NCBI RefSeq assembly: GCF_018812025.1
Contig: NC_063054.1
Span: forward strand, 26,273,856-26,337,855
Origin: Megalobrama amblycephala
Lineage: Eukaryota; Chordata; Actinopteri; Cypriniformes; Xenocyprididae
Direction: 5' to 3'
DNA: 64,000 bases
Shown: positions 39,851 through 51,539 of the stretch, piece after piece
Layout of the letters: every line of letters starts with the position of its first letter
How positions within the stretch are numbered: the first letter of the stretch is position 1
Program-made: the position numbers and the translations under genes
Notes under the pieces: generated by a model
The model's database searches: none
What the model saw: only the letters and a program-made list of their open reading frames with translations
Told to the model about the DNA's origin: nothing

Positions 39851-42800
39851 CTTTCCCGGATCCTTCCGTCGCGCGCGCGTGCACCTGTTGCGTTGGTAGA
39901 ACGACTGCAATCAAAGATCTGTAGCTACTCTCTCGAGCTCAAATACCACACTGTTTCACGTCGCTCTCTCAACTTGGCAGGCGTGAATATTTGTGGATTT
40001 ATTTTTTGTAAGTGTATGTTTGTTGTATTTTAATTCTAAATCAACATGTGGCATATATGTTTGATACTATAATATATGGTAAATGTGATGCTGTTTTGTG
40101 GTAAATATGCAAATACTGTGGTAAATATATTTAACACTGTACGCTATTCTTGTCGAATGCACTTTTCCTTTTTTTTTTTTTTTTCTTTAAAAAAAAAAAA
40201 GTCTAAATGTACACATCATCGTTTCTTATTAACAGATATAGGCCTACATATTCAGAAACATATTTGGGGGGTAAGCAACATTTACTTTCTTGGTATAACA
40301 TACTATTGTGTAGTCTAACAAATACATTTTTGAACTTACAAGTTTTTGCCCAGAATTTAACATCATTAATTTGGTCTTTTGCACTGCTCGTGATGTAAAC
40401 AAACCACTTGAATGCAACGTCGCTGGCTCGTTTGTCATGTGTAAATTTTAAGTTATTAAGCCTATTATTATTAGCCTATTTCAGTTTGATATGACGGATT
40501 TTATATATATATGGCCATTTTTTTAAGAGCTTTATGAAAAAAACATACAAACAACAACAAAAAAACAAAAACTCTAAAATACTATATTTCTCCGGAGACT
40601 CGGTCAATCTGCTTATGAGAGGGAACAAAAAAGCAAATCGCTGTTAACAAGTGCGCTGTCTGTTTTGGAGGGGACACATTCGTGCGAGTTTCCCTCTTGG
40701 ACTGGGAGAATCACAACTGTACCCCTTTGAGAGCGTGCGCGATGACATATTGACCTTAACAGCGTGCCGTGTTGTGGTCGCCGCCGGCAGACACCCATAT
40801 TTTAGGTTTAATTATGAACATTCCCACGGTAGCTCTGGACCATATGGGAGCCCTAAATCTCGGTCTAAACGTGGCGAACGGGGGCGTATCTAATCGCAAT
40901 TAGTGATTGTCATGTCCTCCTTTAAACGGTGTTCTCAGTGCACTGAAAAGAAATTAGGATTTTTGACAGGTGAATGACTGCATATTCAAATGTGCGTTTT
41001 TTCAGGACCTTGTGTGCCAGACTGAGACAAACAGTGTCACAGTAGACTCATACTGCATATCTCTGTGAGCATGAACTCTGGTCCACAAGTGATTGAGGTC
41101 AAAATAATTCTGAGTCTAATGACTTCTAGATATGATATGTGAAGAGCATCATGCATGTTCATTTTAAAAAGTGCAGTGAACAAATCTGGCCTTCTCTCTT
41201 TTTCTTTCTCTTTTTTCCACTTTCCCTATCTATGTGTTTATACGTGTGTGTGTGTCTCTTTGGGGTGGGGTGGTCTGCTCGTAGTAATCTGCTTAACTCG
41301 CCCTAATCCTGTCATTCATAGATAGTCTTTACACAAACATAACCAACATCATGGTTGCCCCGGCTGCTTGCTTTCACTTTTTGTGCTTGTGACTCTCCTC
41401 TCAATAACAGTCAATGAAAATCTCTGACAAAGAACCATCTGATTGTGTATCTAGTTGTTGGCTTGACAGAATCAGTATGCAACTGCTTACTTAGCCCTTA
41501 AAGTGGAGAGGGACAGCAACACCATCTCTTATGCTTAACCACTCCTGTAACAGCATGTTGGAGTTGTTGCAAAAGACTTTTCTGTGATAGCACTTTGTTC
41601 TGAGATAAACGCATGTATATCTTCATGAGGCAGCAAACCAGAAGAAAAATATACAGATTGCTTCTAGCATGATGAGGACTAAAGAAATATGTAAACCACT
41701 TTTAGAGCACTTCTGTTCCTGACTTACATATAAAGAAAGAAACTACTACAAGAATGTTTAAAATGAGAACGAGAACTTGCATATTTTAGATTTTCTGCAA
41801 TGAATTATGAATAATTTTTTTTAAAAGAAAAGAACATTTTAAGCAGAAATAAATTGATATTAAGCATACAAACACCAGCAATGAGAACAAATGTTTTCTT
41901 TCTAATTCTTGCTTCATCAAGACAAATTTCATCCAACTATAAATTGAAGTCATTCACTAATTAAAATGGTTTATGTAGATCACATTTTTTCCTGGTAAAT
42001 TAATACATTTTTAAGCTTCCTAAAGAGGTGTTATGAGTAAGTTTAAGGTTGAATGTTCCATAACTGTCTTTGCAACTTCTTGTACATTAATGTTTATACT
42101 GAGAAATTAGGAAAGGCTAGTCCATTTGCTCTTTCAAGGGAGTATATAAACATGTTTTATCCCATAGCAAAGTATGACATTCCTATAATCATCTTAATCA
42201 TTTTTTATTTTATTTTTTCAGGTACTGTAACTGTAATTAATGTTTTTCCCTTTCCTCTTTAGACCTTGCATCAGATTTAATTTAATTGTATATATTTTAT
42301 GACCCAAGTTGCACTATTCATTTCACCCCGCACCATATGTGAGATTAGACCGTTAACACATATACATACTCCACACGGCTGTATGTAGTATTTTCCCATT
42401 AGACTGCCTACGTTTCCAAAATAATAATAATAATAATAGTAGTAATAAAGGCCGAACACAACCTCGCCCTGTCTAACTGGCAGGTCGATGGACGCTTTCT
42501 GACAAATCTATTTGGGGCAAATTGTCAGTGAGAAACTTCCGCCTGAGCTGGCCCGGACAAAACTGGCTGTTGGACGGACTAAATCCTACTGCAGGAGGGT
42601 CGGGACAATGGGCTCTGAATGTGTTGATGTGCTGGCAGTGGCTTGGGCCTGACAATGGCCGGATTAATTGGTCCCTTGGCTGACTGATTTGAGATGGCTT
42701 CACTCGGGTCCTCTCCACGGGGAGCCCCATTGTCCTTCTCCTGATTCCCACTTTTCACAAACTCCAAACAAAAGTCAATTTCTTTCTCAAGGGGGTTTGG

Positions 42801-45800
42801 GAGAAGAGGAGAAATATCGAGACCTCGTGGTTCGGCTTCGCGAGAGGTGACTTTAAAAGAGAGCTCCTTTCTCCCCTCATCGTCTAAGTTTTTAAATGGA
42901 TGACTTAACTCATTCCGTTTCCCTTTCTGCCTGCCCTCCCTCTCTTTAAGGCCCAGAGCTCCTCCTGAGACTTAGAGGTGTTATCGTCAGCGGGACAGGA
43001 GAGAGGTTGTCGGCCTGTATGCGGAGAGGAGCCGAGGCACCTGTTGAGAGTGCTGGCAGCTCCGAGCCGAGGAGCTGGTTCTCATTAATATTAAAACATC
43101 AGAGATGCCATCATGTTGCTGCGCTGAAATCGGTCTGATGTTGTCCCCCCCGACCCGGCTCCCTGGGGACCAACTCTCCGCTTCCACAGTCACTCATGAA
43201 GGGCACCCCCTCTACCCTCTCTCACTGCCTGTCTCTTTTTTCTGTCCTCTCATTATCATTCTGCTTTTTTTTGAAAAGCCTCGTTAACAAATTATGACAG
43301 CTGGCTAAAGAAGCTTTCGCCGTTCACACCATTTTGGCGAACAGTTTATGGGCACGAAATGACAAACTTTATTCTGCTGTGACTTCAACTTTCTTTTATT
43401 TGTTTATTTGTCTCTTCAGGTGACGGTTCATCAATGGCATATTTCACCCAAAAAAAATGTGTGTGCCAAAGCCCTTCACATCATTTGATGGCTTTTATGT
43501 GATGAGTACAGTGTGGTGCTGCATGTTGATCTGTTTTATATTTTGTGCTTTTTGTTGCCATATTTCCACTGAAGGAATTTAATCATTTTTGATTATTATA
43601 CTTGTGTTCTTTCCTGAATTCATTTAATTGTGTTAATAATTTTACTATTAATATTATATATTTTAAATGGTGTAAGTAATATATATGGGTCATTGATGAA
43701 TAAGGTTTTTAAAAGTGTAAAAAAACATAATGGAGATTTGAAGTTTTATTACATGTTAACAATGAGATTATGTGATTTATATAATTAGTTAACACTGCTT
43801 TTGCCATTTTTTACAAGATGGACAAAATTTGTCACCAAAAAAGTCATTCAGTTTAACCAAAATTTCAGTTTTACAGAATGACGATATTTTCAAACAATGC
43901 TAACATGCTGATATCTACTTAGCTAGCTAGTTAGCTTACTAGCTGTCTAGCAAAAGGAGAATCACACATTTTATATTTAGTACATGTTTTTAAAATATTA
44001 CAACATTTTCCATGTTTTATAGCGATTGTACCGAATGACCTGATGTTTCGGGACATGTGTATGAGCAAGTGAAAACATGAATTTTCCAAATAGTTAAGAG
44101 AGAGTTAGTTACTTTGCTTCATGACCATGTGGTCCTTTGCAGGCGTCTGAATGATGTCACATCCTGTCACATGATACTGATCGCATGACTTGATCCAAAA
44201 TGGTCCCTTTATATTGGTTACTCCGAATGACATCAATGAAATTCATTTTTCCGGACAATCTTTCTCATAACAAAGCAACGACTTCTACACAATTTTAATA
44301 CCATTTTGCACTATGTTGATATATGATGTTATAATTTATTACATTCTAAGATATTTTAATCACAAATGAAGTGGCTGTATTGGCCTTTGGACTGAATGAC
44401 CTTTTGACACTTTAAAATCTTTAAAATACTTTTATATGTAGCAAAATACAATTTAAACCTTTTGTATTCAATAAAAGAGATCTAGTTGTACTACCTTACA
44501 TACTTTGGATGTCATGTCCTTTGATATAGGAATTAGTTTAATATTAGATTTAATGTTAAATCTTAAACTTCAATTTTAGTAAATGTAAAATGTTTTATTT
44601 TTCTACAAACCTTGAATTACACAGAACTGTACGCTTTAATTTGATTTAACATCAAAAAATGAATAAATGCAAAAAAAAAAAAATTCTAAAACTTTGATAA
44701 CTTAATACATTAATACATTTTAATAATACATTTGTCAAGGCTATGCAACTTTTGTGTTATTTTGACATACATGCAATGCAGTGCTCATCTGCTTAATCAA
44801 TATAGAAAAGAAAAATAATAATCAGATGAAAAATCAGATACAAAAAGTAATTAATTTTTAAATTTAATTAATTTATTTAAAATTTTGAAAAAGTTATTGA
44901 TTATTCTTAGCCCTTTGTCTTGTGAATTTCATTTAGTTATGGAAATAATGATTATGTATTAAATACATTTAACTGAAGTCATATAGCTTATTATTGTACT
45001 GTATATGAGCATTTATTTATTTAACACAGGTGAATTTTGGATCTTTGGGCCACTGTATTTTGTTAAAGGTCACAGGGAGCTCAAAGAGTTGGCCGGACAT
45101 GAATGATGTCATGATGCTGAAGCTGGCCTCAGTGACTGTGGGAAGATCACACCCCACTCATTACACTTCATTTTTGGGATCAGACAGAGGGTGTAGAGGG
45201 AGGGGAGGTGAGACGATATCGGAGCGGGCCGGGGTGGAGGGGAAGGTTATTAGGTGTAACTGATGGATTTATTGTTTTCCTAAAGAGTGATTTGTGTCGT
45301 GGTTCCGTTCGTGTTTCACAATAGGCTTTTATTAAGCTCCTCGGAGGCGATTAAAGATATTCGCGTGTTACGTTCATGTAAATTACATCCGTCACCGATA
45401 TTTATCGCACCCCTCCCCCACATTACTATTCCCATTGTAGGTGGCCTAATTGAAGGAGATAATAAGGCTATAGGCCAAATACGTTCACATTTCAAACTTG
45501 TAATTTCTAGTCTTCCTAGTGAGAAACGTAATCATACAGTTGCCAGACAGAGCAGAAAGGTTTTTCCCCCCAAACTCGGACTTTCTCAAAAGGTTCAAAC
45601 ACAAATGGTACACAGAAGACTGGCCCTTGCCCCTCACTCCTTAGACCCCAAACTATCATTCATAACCTTTCTGCGTCGCTCCAAAAAGGAAAAGAGGAGA
45701 GGAGAGAGGGAGGGGAGAGGAGGACTGTGGGGAGGACCATGAACGCTTATTTAAAAAGACTTCCTTTATTGGACCATGTGCAGGCAGTTCACTCACAAAG

Positions 45801-48165
45801 GCCTTAAATAGGATATTTTCTGTTCCCTATAGTTGCTTTCCCTTTTAAGTGCCGAGGCAAAAAAAGTAAGTTTACAACTCCTCTCACAATGAAGCTCTTC
45901 ACTCCCAGGTTGCTGAGACCCGGGCTGACCTGGGAAAGTTAATTAGGAGGCCAACAATGAGCGAGCCCGAGCAAAATACCTCGCCTCTCCTCCAGCCAAA
46001 GATGTCATCCATTAATTAGGCAAATCTTTAAGGTGGGCTTATTGAATTTACAGAAAGGCCGCAGTTTGGGCGGGCCGCGTTTTTTGATCAGGCCCTCGCC
46101 CCAAACAATGCCTTCTCCTGGTTAAGGAAAAAGGGAGGGGATTGGTGGAAGCAGAGGAGGAAGAGAAAGAGAAGGAGGGGAAAAAAGGAGAGGGAGAGAA
46201 AGAAACGTATGGCTTGCAGAGGCTCAATGGGAATAAGGATGGGGAGATTCACAGGGGTTTGGGGGCATGCTTCAGCGATGATGTCATGCAAAGGCAACCT
46301 GGGGGCTTGGGAAGAGTGGAAAGGAGTGTGGGGGGTGGGGGGTGGGGGGTGGGGGACTCAAAGTTAACATGGCTGCATCTGGGCCAAAGCCTTCTCTCTA
46401 AAGGACCAAAACGCATACGCACCCCTGCTGATCAGAGCCGGCTTTCACCTAGCATCTGCGTTCCACCACGGGTGGATTTGCCTCAATGCATTACCGTGAT
46501 CAATTAATGACTGCTTGTGAACTGTAAACGCTTTTCATTTCAGATCAATATTAGTATCGGTATTATATTTGTATATTGTCATACTCCAGAACAACTGTTG
46601 GCTCAGCAGTCCATCACATTTGTCTTTTTTGTGAACTATTAATTTCATAGATGCCTCTAACAAAGGCTTCCGCACAGGTATGGTCACTCTGTTTACACAG
46701 TTATTAGTGACAATCACATCATGAAATTAAAAAAGTATATATTAAATATCAACAGAGAGAGTTTCTATTCATAAAAATATGTTTTTAGAAAATATTTTCA
46801 GTTAAAAAAATGCATAATGTGACTCCCTTAACTTTTAGTTCTACACTCTAAAATAAAATTGAAAAAAAAAAAAAAAAAAAGTTAATTGGTTAAATTCTTA
46901 CCATATACAGTGAAAATTTGTTAATGGTTTAACATTATATGTAATTTTACAGTAAAATACTGTCAAAAAGTTATATAACCAGTGTAAAACAGTACATTTA
47001 ATTTTAATAATTATGCATTTGCAGTGAAAAACAGTTATCAGATCTCCAGAAGTCCCTCCCTGGCAGATCACATGTGATTATATTTCATTTAAAGAGTTTT
47101 GTTTCCTCTTTTTTTGTTACAAGTCATGTTAGAGTGTTTTGTTTCAGTTTATATTATTTCGTTTATGTTTATTGCATTATTTTAGCATCATATGATGGTG
47201 TTTTGCCTGTGTGTTGTAGATTTAGATAAGTTGTCTAACAGTCTTTGGCATTTATTGGGTTTAATAAGTCATGTCTTTGAGGGAGGACTTGTGGGTTTAA
47301 TGAAAAAGGTCACTTGACAACAAGAATCTCACTGACTGACATTACCCATCAAATTCCTCCAGGAAGTATTGTCTTCTCCACATAAAGCCAAGCTGCTTGA
47401 TTATGACTGATATAAGTCTCCAAGCAGAGCTTCATATTGGATTTAGTCTTTGTGGGATTTGGTCTGTGTGTTGAGATCCAGCTCTTTAGGAATTTCATTG
47501 ATGCTGGAATTCCAGGCTTTTCAAACTGAGCCCTGGTGTGGTAAAGCTAATGCTGACACTTGTACGCAGACAAGCAGTAGAGTACTGTGTATAAAGCTTG
47601 GTCGGGGGAGGCTGGGTATCTCTCTGTCCTCCTCTTTGACATGACCAGTCTTTGTGAGAAAAAAAAAAAAGCCCTTCCCTTGAAGGCCATATCCCTCCTC
47701 TCATAGTTCATGCTGCTTTAAGGGCACTGACTGGGCTGAGCGCTACCTCCCTAAAATACACCCTCCCCCTGGTTGTCCTAATCGGAGGGGTGGATCTATG
47801 TGTTTTGTTGCTTGTCAAAAACAATCACTCTTCGGGCCATTACAGTTGCTGCACGTCCTCCTTTAATTGGTGTAACGCACGGAGGAATGAAAGCGAGGGC
47901 GGCCCACAAAAGCCGGCTAGTGAATGAGAACCGACTCGCACTGAACTGCTCTTCAGGGCAAAAAAAGTTCAGAGTTGGCAGCTAACAAGGAGTTGTAGGG
48001 GGGTCTTTCATTCAGCGATATCACTGGCGAAACTGTCAGAAACCAACCTTAAAAATGTTTTTGCATCATGTTGGATAAAAATTAACATTTTGTTTCTGTC
48101 ATGTGTAATTAATTAAAAAAAAGATAAATATTGCAGGGTTATATTTTTTAAATAGACTAGAGCTC
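39851..48165. other. NR2E1-OSTM1 divergent intergenic region, repeat-poor part
   Basis: No gene recognised. Much of it (about 40600-43300, 45030-46500, 47040-48010) looks single-copy, with mixed GC content and homeobox-like TAATTA/TTAATTA words. The AT-rich part at 43680-44560 may be a decayed repeat. ORFs of up to 151 residues at 45287-45742 lack motifs. In human, the NR2E1-OSTM1 gap is also gene-free and divergent. Confidence 0.45.
46324..46356 (+). other. G-quadruplex-forming tract
   Basis: Four to five runs of five to six G separated by single T or GT on the plus strand (within 46329-46356). Single-base loops favour a stable parallel quadruplex. Confidence 0.85.
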
Positions 48166-48233
48166 TTAAAGGTGCACTATAAATGATTTTTCCTTCTTTA
48201 AAAAAGTTTGACAAATAAATGAATAGTATATTT

Positions 48234-48239
<6 letters not shown>

Positions 48240-48311
<72 letters not shown>
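48240..48311. repeat. (TA)n microsatellite abutting a Tc1 end
   Basis: About 72 bp of pure TA that runs directly into the Tc1 terminus at 48312. Confidence 0.95.
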
Positions 48312-48315
<4 letters not shown>

Positions 48316-49272
48316 CCCTCCACAAATATTGGCACCCTTAGTAAATATGAGCAAAGGTGGCTGTGAAAAAAAATCTGCATTGTTTATCTTTTTGATCTTT
48401 CATTCAAAAAAATTCACAAAATTCTAACCTTTCATTGAAGGAAAATAATTGAAAATGGGGGAAAAATCTCATTATGAATATATATAGTAACCCATATACA
48501 CTCACAGGACACTTCATTCAACTCAACTGCTTGTTGTGGTAAGATGAAACAAAAAAAATAGCTTTTTGGCAGCAAACCCACCAGATGGGTTTGGTGCACA
48601 CATGGATAAAAAGTACCCCATGCCCACGGTTAAATATACTTATATATCTTTAATGCTGTGAGCCTATTTTTCTGCTGGAGGTCCTGGACATCTTGTTCAG
48701 ATACATGGCATCATGGATTCTATCAAATTCTAACAGATAAAAAATCAAAACCTGACCACTTCTGCTAGAAATCCAATAATGGGCAGTGGTTGGATCTTCC
48801 ATCAGGACAATGATCCAAAACAAACATCAAAACCAACACAAAAAAACCATCCCAGTTCCCTGACCTGAAACCTAAAGAAAATGAGTGGAGTGAACTGAAG
48901 AGAAGAAGCACCAACATGGAGCTGGAATCTGAAGGATCTGGAGAGATTCTGTATGGAGGAATGGTCTCTGATCTCTCCTCAGGTGTTCTCCAAACTCATC
49001 AGGCATTATAGAAGAAGACTCAGAGCTGTTATCTTGGGGAAAAGAAATTGCAATAATTGGGTGCCAATAATTGTGGCCAACATGAACTAGAGAAAAACAT
49101 TTATTTCATAATGAGCTTTTCCACCCATTTTCAGTTCTTTTCCTTCAATGAAAGGTTAGAATTTTGCGAATTTTTTGAATGAAAGATCAAAAGGATAAAC
49201 AATGCAGATTTATTTTCACAGCCGCCTTTGCTCATATTTACTAAGGGTGCCAATATTTGTGGAGGACACTGT
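48312..49272 (+). mobile_element. Tc1-like element with ~200-bp TIRs, transposase decayed
   Basis: Ends 'agtgccctccacaaatattg' and its inverse at 49249-49270; TIRs match for about 200 bp ('gcacccttagtaaatatgag'). Inside, plus-strand remnants FHQDNDPKQTSK (about 48812) and a downstream stretch EEWSLISPQVFSKLI resemble the C-terminal half of Tc1 transposase, broken by stops. A 61-bp segment foreign to this family sits at 48475-48535. Confidence 0.8.
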
Positions 49273-50374
49273 ATATACTTATATTTACATTTTAAATCAT
49301 GCAGATAAGATATCGGAAGCCTAATAAAAGTGGCTTTATAATACATGAAGCAGGTCTCCTAATGGAGGCAGCCATTTTGAGATCACATGACCAGCTCAAT
49401 ACAACTCGCTTTATTAATCTCCATTATTGGACACTTTTTTTTATTATTGCAGATAGTACAATTACAATAAAGCAATACAAAATTATTGGACACTTTCATT
49501 TATGAAAAAAAAAATATTTTGCTTTTTGGTGCATCCAGGCCTGTAGGTGTCAATATAAGTCCAAGACAACAACACAATGCAAATTATAAGTCTTAGATGC
49601 AACAAAAAACAACTGAGTGAACCTTTAAAACATTCTGTTAAAATGTCAATGCTGTTTAAGTCCACTTAGTAAGCACTCTAAACTGTTGTAACTAACTATT
49701 TTTCCCCACAGAAAGCTCACTCAACCGCCCCCATCTTCTTCTTCGCTCGGCCTGTGCTGGAGGTTGTCAGTAGAGTTTTATATCCAGTTCGCTGGAGCTG
49801 AAAGAAGTCAGCATCGTGTCTTGTTATGAAACAAGACGTTCTTGCCTCCCGCTCCGGGTGAACGATTCCTGGGGTGACTTGCGTGGAGCGATGGCCTCGC
49901 CATGGCGCTCCACAGAGGCGACCAACAGTGAGGAAGTCAATGCGCCATTGTGTATCGAGCTCGTCAGCTACATGTTTGGTAATTATCCCGCCTGTTTGTT
50001 GGAGACTTGGATCTGTGAGCCAAGCGGGCCAACAGCGCACAACACCATCAACAAAGATTAACTTCTTCTGACATGTCTAGTTGAGGGAGACAACATCAAA
50101 ACGTCATTGATTAGTGCTGCCAATCAGTTCTGCAACAGGAATTTTTGGTAGTAAAACAGCAAAATCCACAATCTTTTCATGGGGTGCATAACAAAATCAC
50201 AAATACTATGTGCTATTTGAGAAGATATATTATTTAGATAAAGTTTAGACATTAATTATTATCGAGTGGATGTTTCAACAATCTCCGAAATTTTTTTTAG
50301 AAAATCCACCAACAAATAAGAATGCTCTTGTTTAAAAATAAGTCTTTCAAATACAAATCACCTATACAAAACTT

Positions 50375-50399
50375 ACACACACACACACACACACACACA
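50375..50399. repeat. (AC)n microsatellite
   Basis: Twelve AC units. Confidence 0.95.
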
Positions 50400-50527
50400 A
50401 CAAATACTTTTAGGTTAAGTGTTTTACAAATAGCTCTGGTGTATTATGATCATTAATCATTGTGCTTTTTTCAGCTAACATGGCATAAACCATGTCATCT
50501 AATGTTAGACTGAATATATATAGTAAC

Positions 50528-51535
50528 CCATATACACTCACAGGACACTTCATTCAACTCAACTGCTTGTTACCACAAATATCTAATCAGCCAATCACAA
50601 CTGGCAGCAACTCAATGCATTTGTCAAGATGATCTGCTGATATTCAAAATGTGAAGTTCAAGAAAGGTGATTTAAGTGACTTTGAACATGGCATGGTTGT
50701 TTGGGCCAGACAAGCTGGTCTGAGTATTTCAGAAACTGCTGATCTACTGGGATTTTCCCGCACAACCATCTCTGGGGTTAATAGAAAATAGTCCGAAAAG
50801 GAGAAAATATCCAGTGAGTGGCAGTTCTGTGAGCAAAAATGCCTTGTTGATGCCAGAGATGAGAGGAGAATGGTCAGACTGGTTTGAGGTGATGTAAAGG
50901 CAACAGTAACTCAAATAACCACTCGTTACAACCGAGGTCTGCAGAAGAGCATCTCTGAATGCACAACAAGCAGATGGGCTACAGCAGCAGAAGACACACC
51001 GGTTGCCGCTACTGTCATCTAAGAACAGGAAACTGAGGCTACTTTTGCATGGGTTCACCAAAATTAGACAATAGAAGATTGGAAAAACATTGCCTGATTA
51101 GTCTTGGTTTGTGCTATGATATGGTCAGAATTTGGTATCTTGTATTAATGGTGTTTAAATGCTACAACCTTTTGCTGACCATGTCCATACCTTTATGACC
51201 ACAGTGTACCAATCTTCTGATGCAGGATAACGCACCATGTCACAAAGCTCAAATCATCGCAAACTGGTTTCTTGAACATGGCAATGAGTTCACGATACTC
51301 AAGTGGCCTCAACAGTCACCAGATCTCAATCCAATAGAGCACCTTATTTGGGATGTGGTGGAATGGGAGATGTGCATTCATGTGCAGTGCAGCAACTGTG
51401 TGATGCTGTCATGTCAATATAGACCAAAATCTCTGAAGAATGTTTCCAGCACCTTGTTGAATCTATGCTATGAAGAATTAAGGCAGTTCTGAAGGCAACC
51501 TTTACTAGCAACTTGTATAAAGTGGCCGGCGAGCT
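50528..51535 (+). mobile_element. Tc1-like element, full-span but inactivated
   Basis: The left end 'tatacactcacaggacactt' and the right end 'ataaagtggccggcgag' are diverged inverted termini. The interior encodes a transposase in pieces. The remaining length, about 1 kb, is short of the usual 1.3-1.6 kb, so parts are deleted. Confidence 0.75.
50660..51440 (+). pseudogene. Tc1-like transposase pseudogene
   Basis: N-terminal helix-turn-helix remnant DLSDFEHGMVVWARQAGLSI then SETADLLGFSRTTISGVNRK and a stop. Further pieces follow with stops. The C-terminal catalytic part, from 51220, reads QDNAPCHKAQIIANWFLEHG then LKWPQQSPDLNPIEHLIWDV. This keeps the second Asp and the Glu of a DD34E-type triad, while the first Asp segment is lost. 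Several stop codons make it non-functional. Confidence 0.85.
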
Positions 51536-51539
51536 ATGT

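Larger units (their letters stand above)
48170..49624. mobile_element. TTAA-flanked element (AGGTnCACT ends) carrying a Tc1 insertion
   Basis: TTAA at 48166-48169 precedes AGGTGCACTATAAATG; the right end AGTGAACCT (49616-49624) precedes TTAA (49625-49628). The inverted match is short. The right body includes 'gacacctacaggcctgga' in inverted orientation, a block typical of a cyprinid family. A (TA)n tract and a Tc1-like element lie inside. Confidence 0.65.

Noticed and set aside
43680..44560. Possible decayed DNA transposon ('gcgtctgaatgatgtcacat')
   Set aside because: Some words seemed familiar, but no paired ends or target duplication could be found, so it was not called as an element.
45287..45742. 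151-codon plus-strand ORF in the NR2E1-OSTM1 gap
   Set aside because: No recognisable domain; the end is low-complexity Lys/Arg/Gly from a GA-rich tract; no flanking splice pattern or conserved partner.
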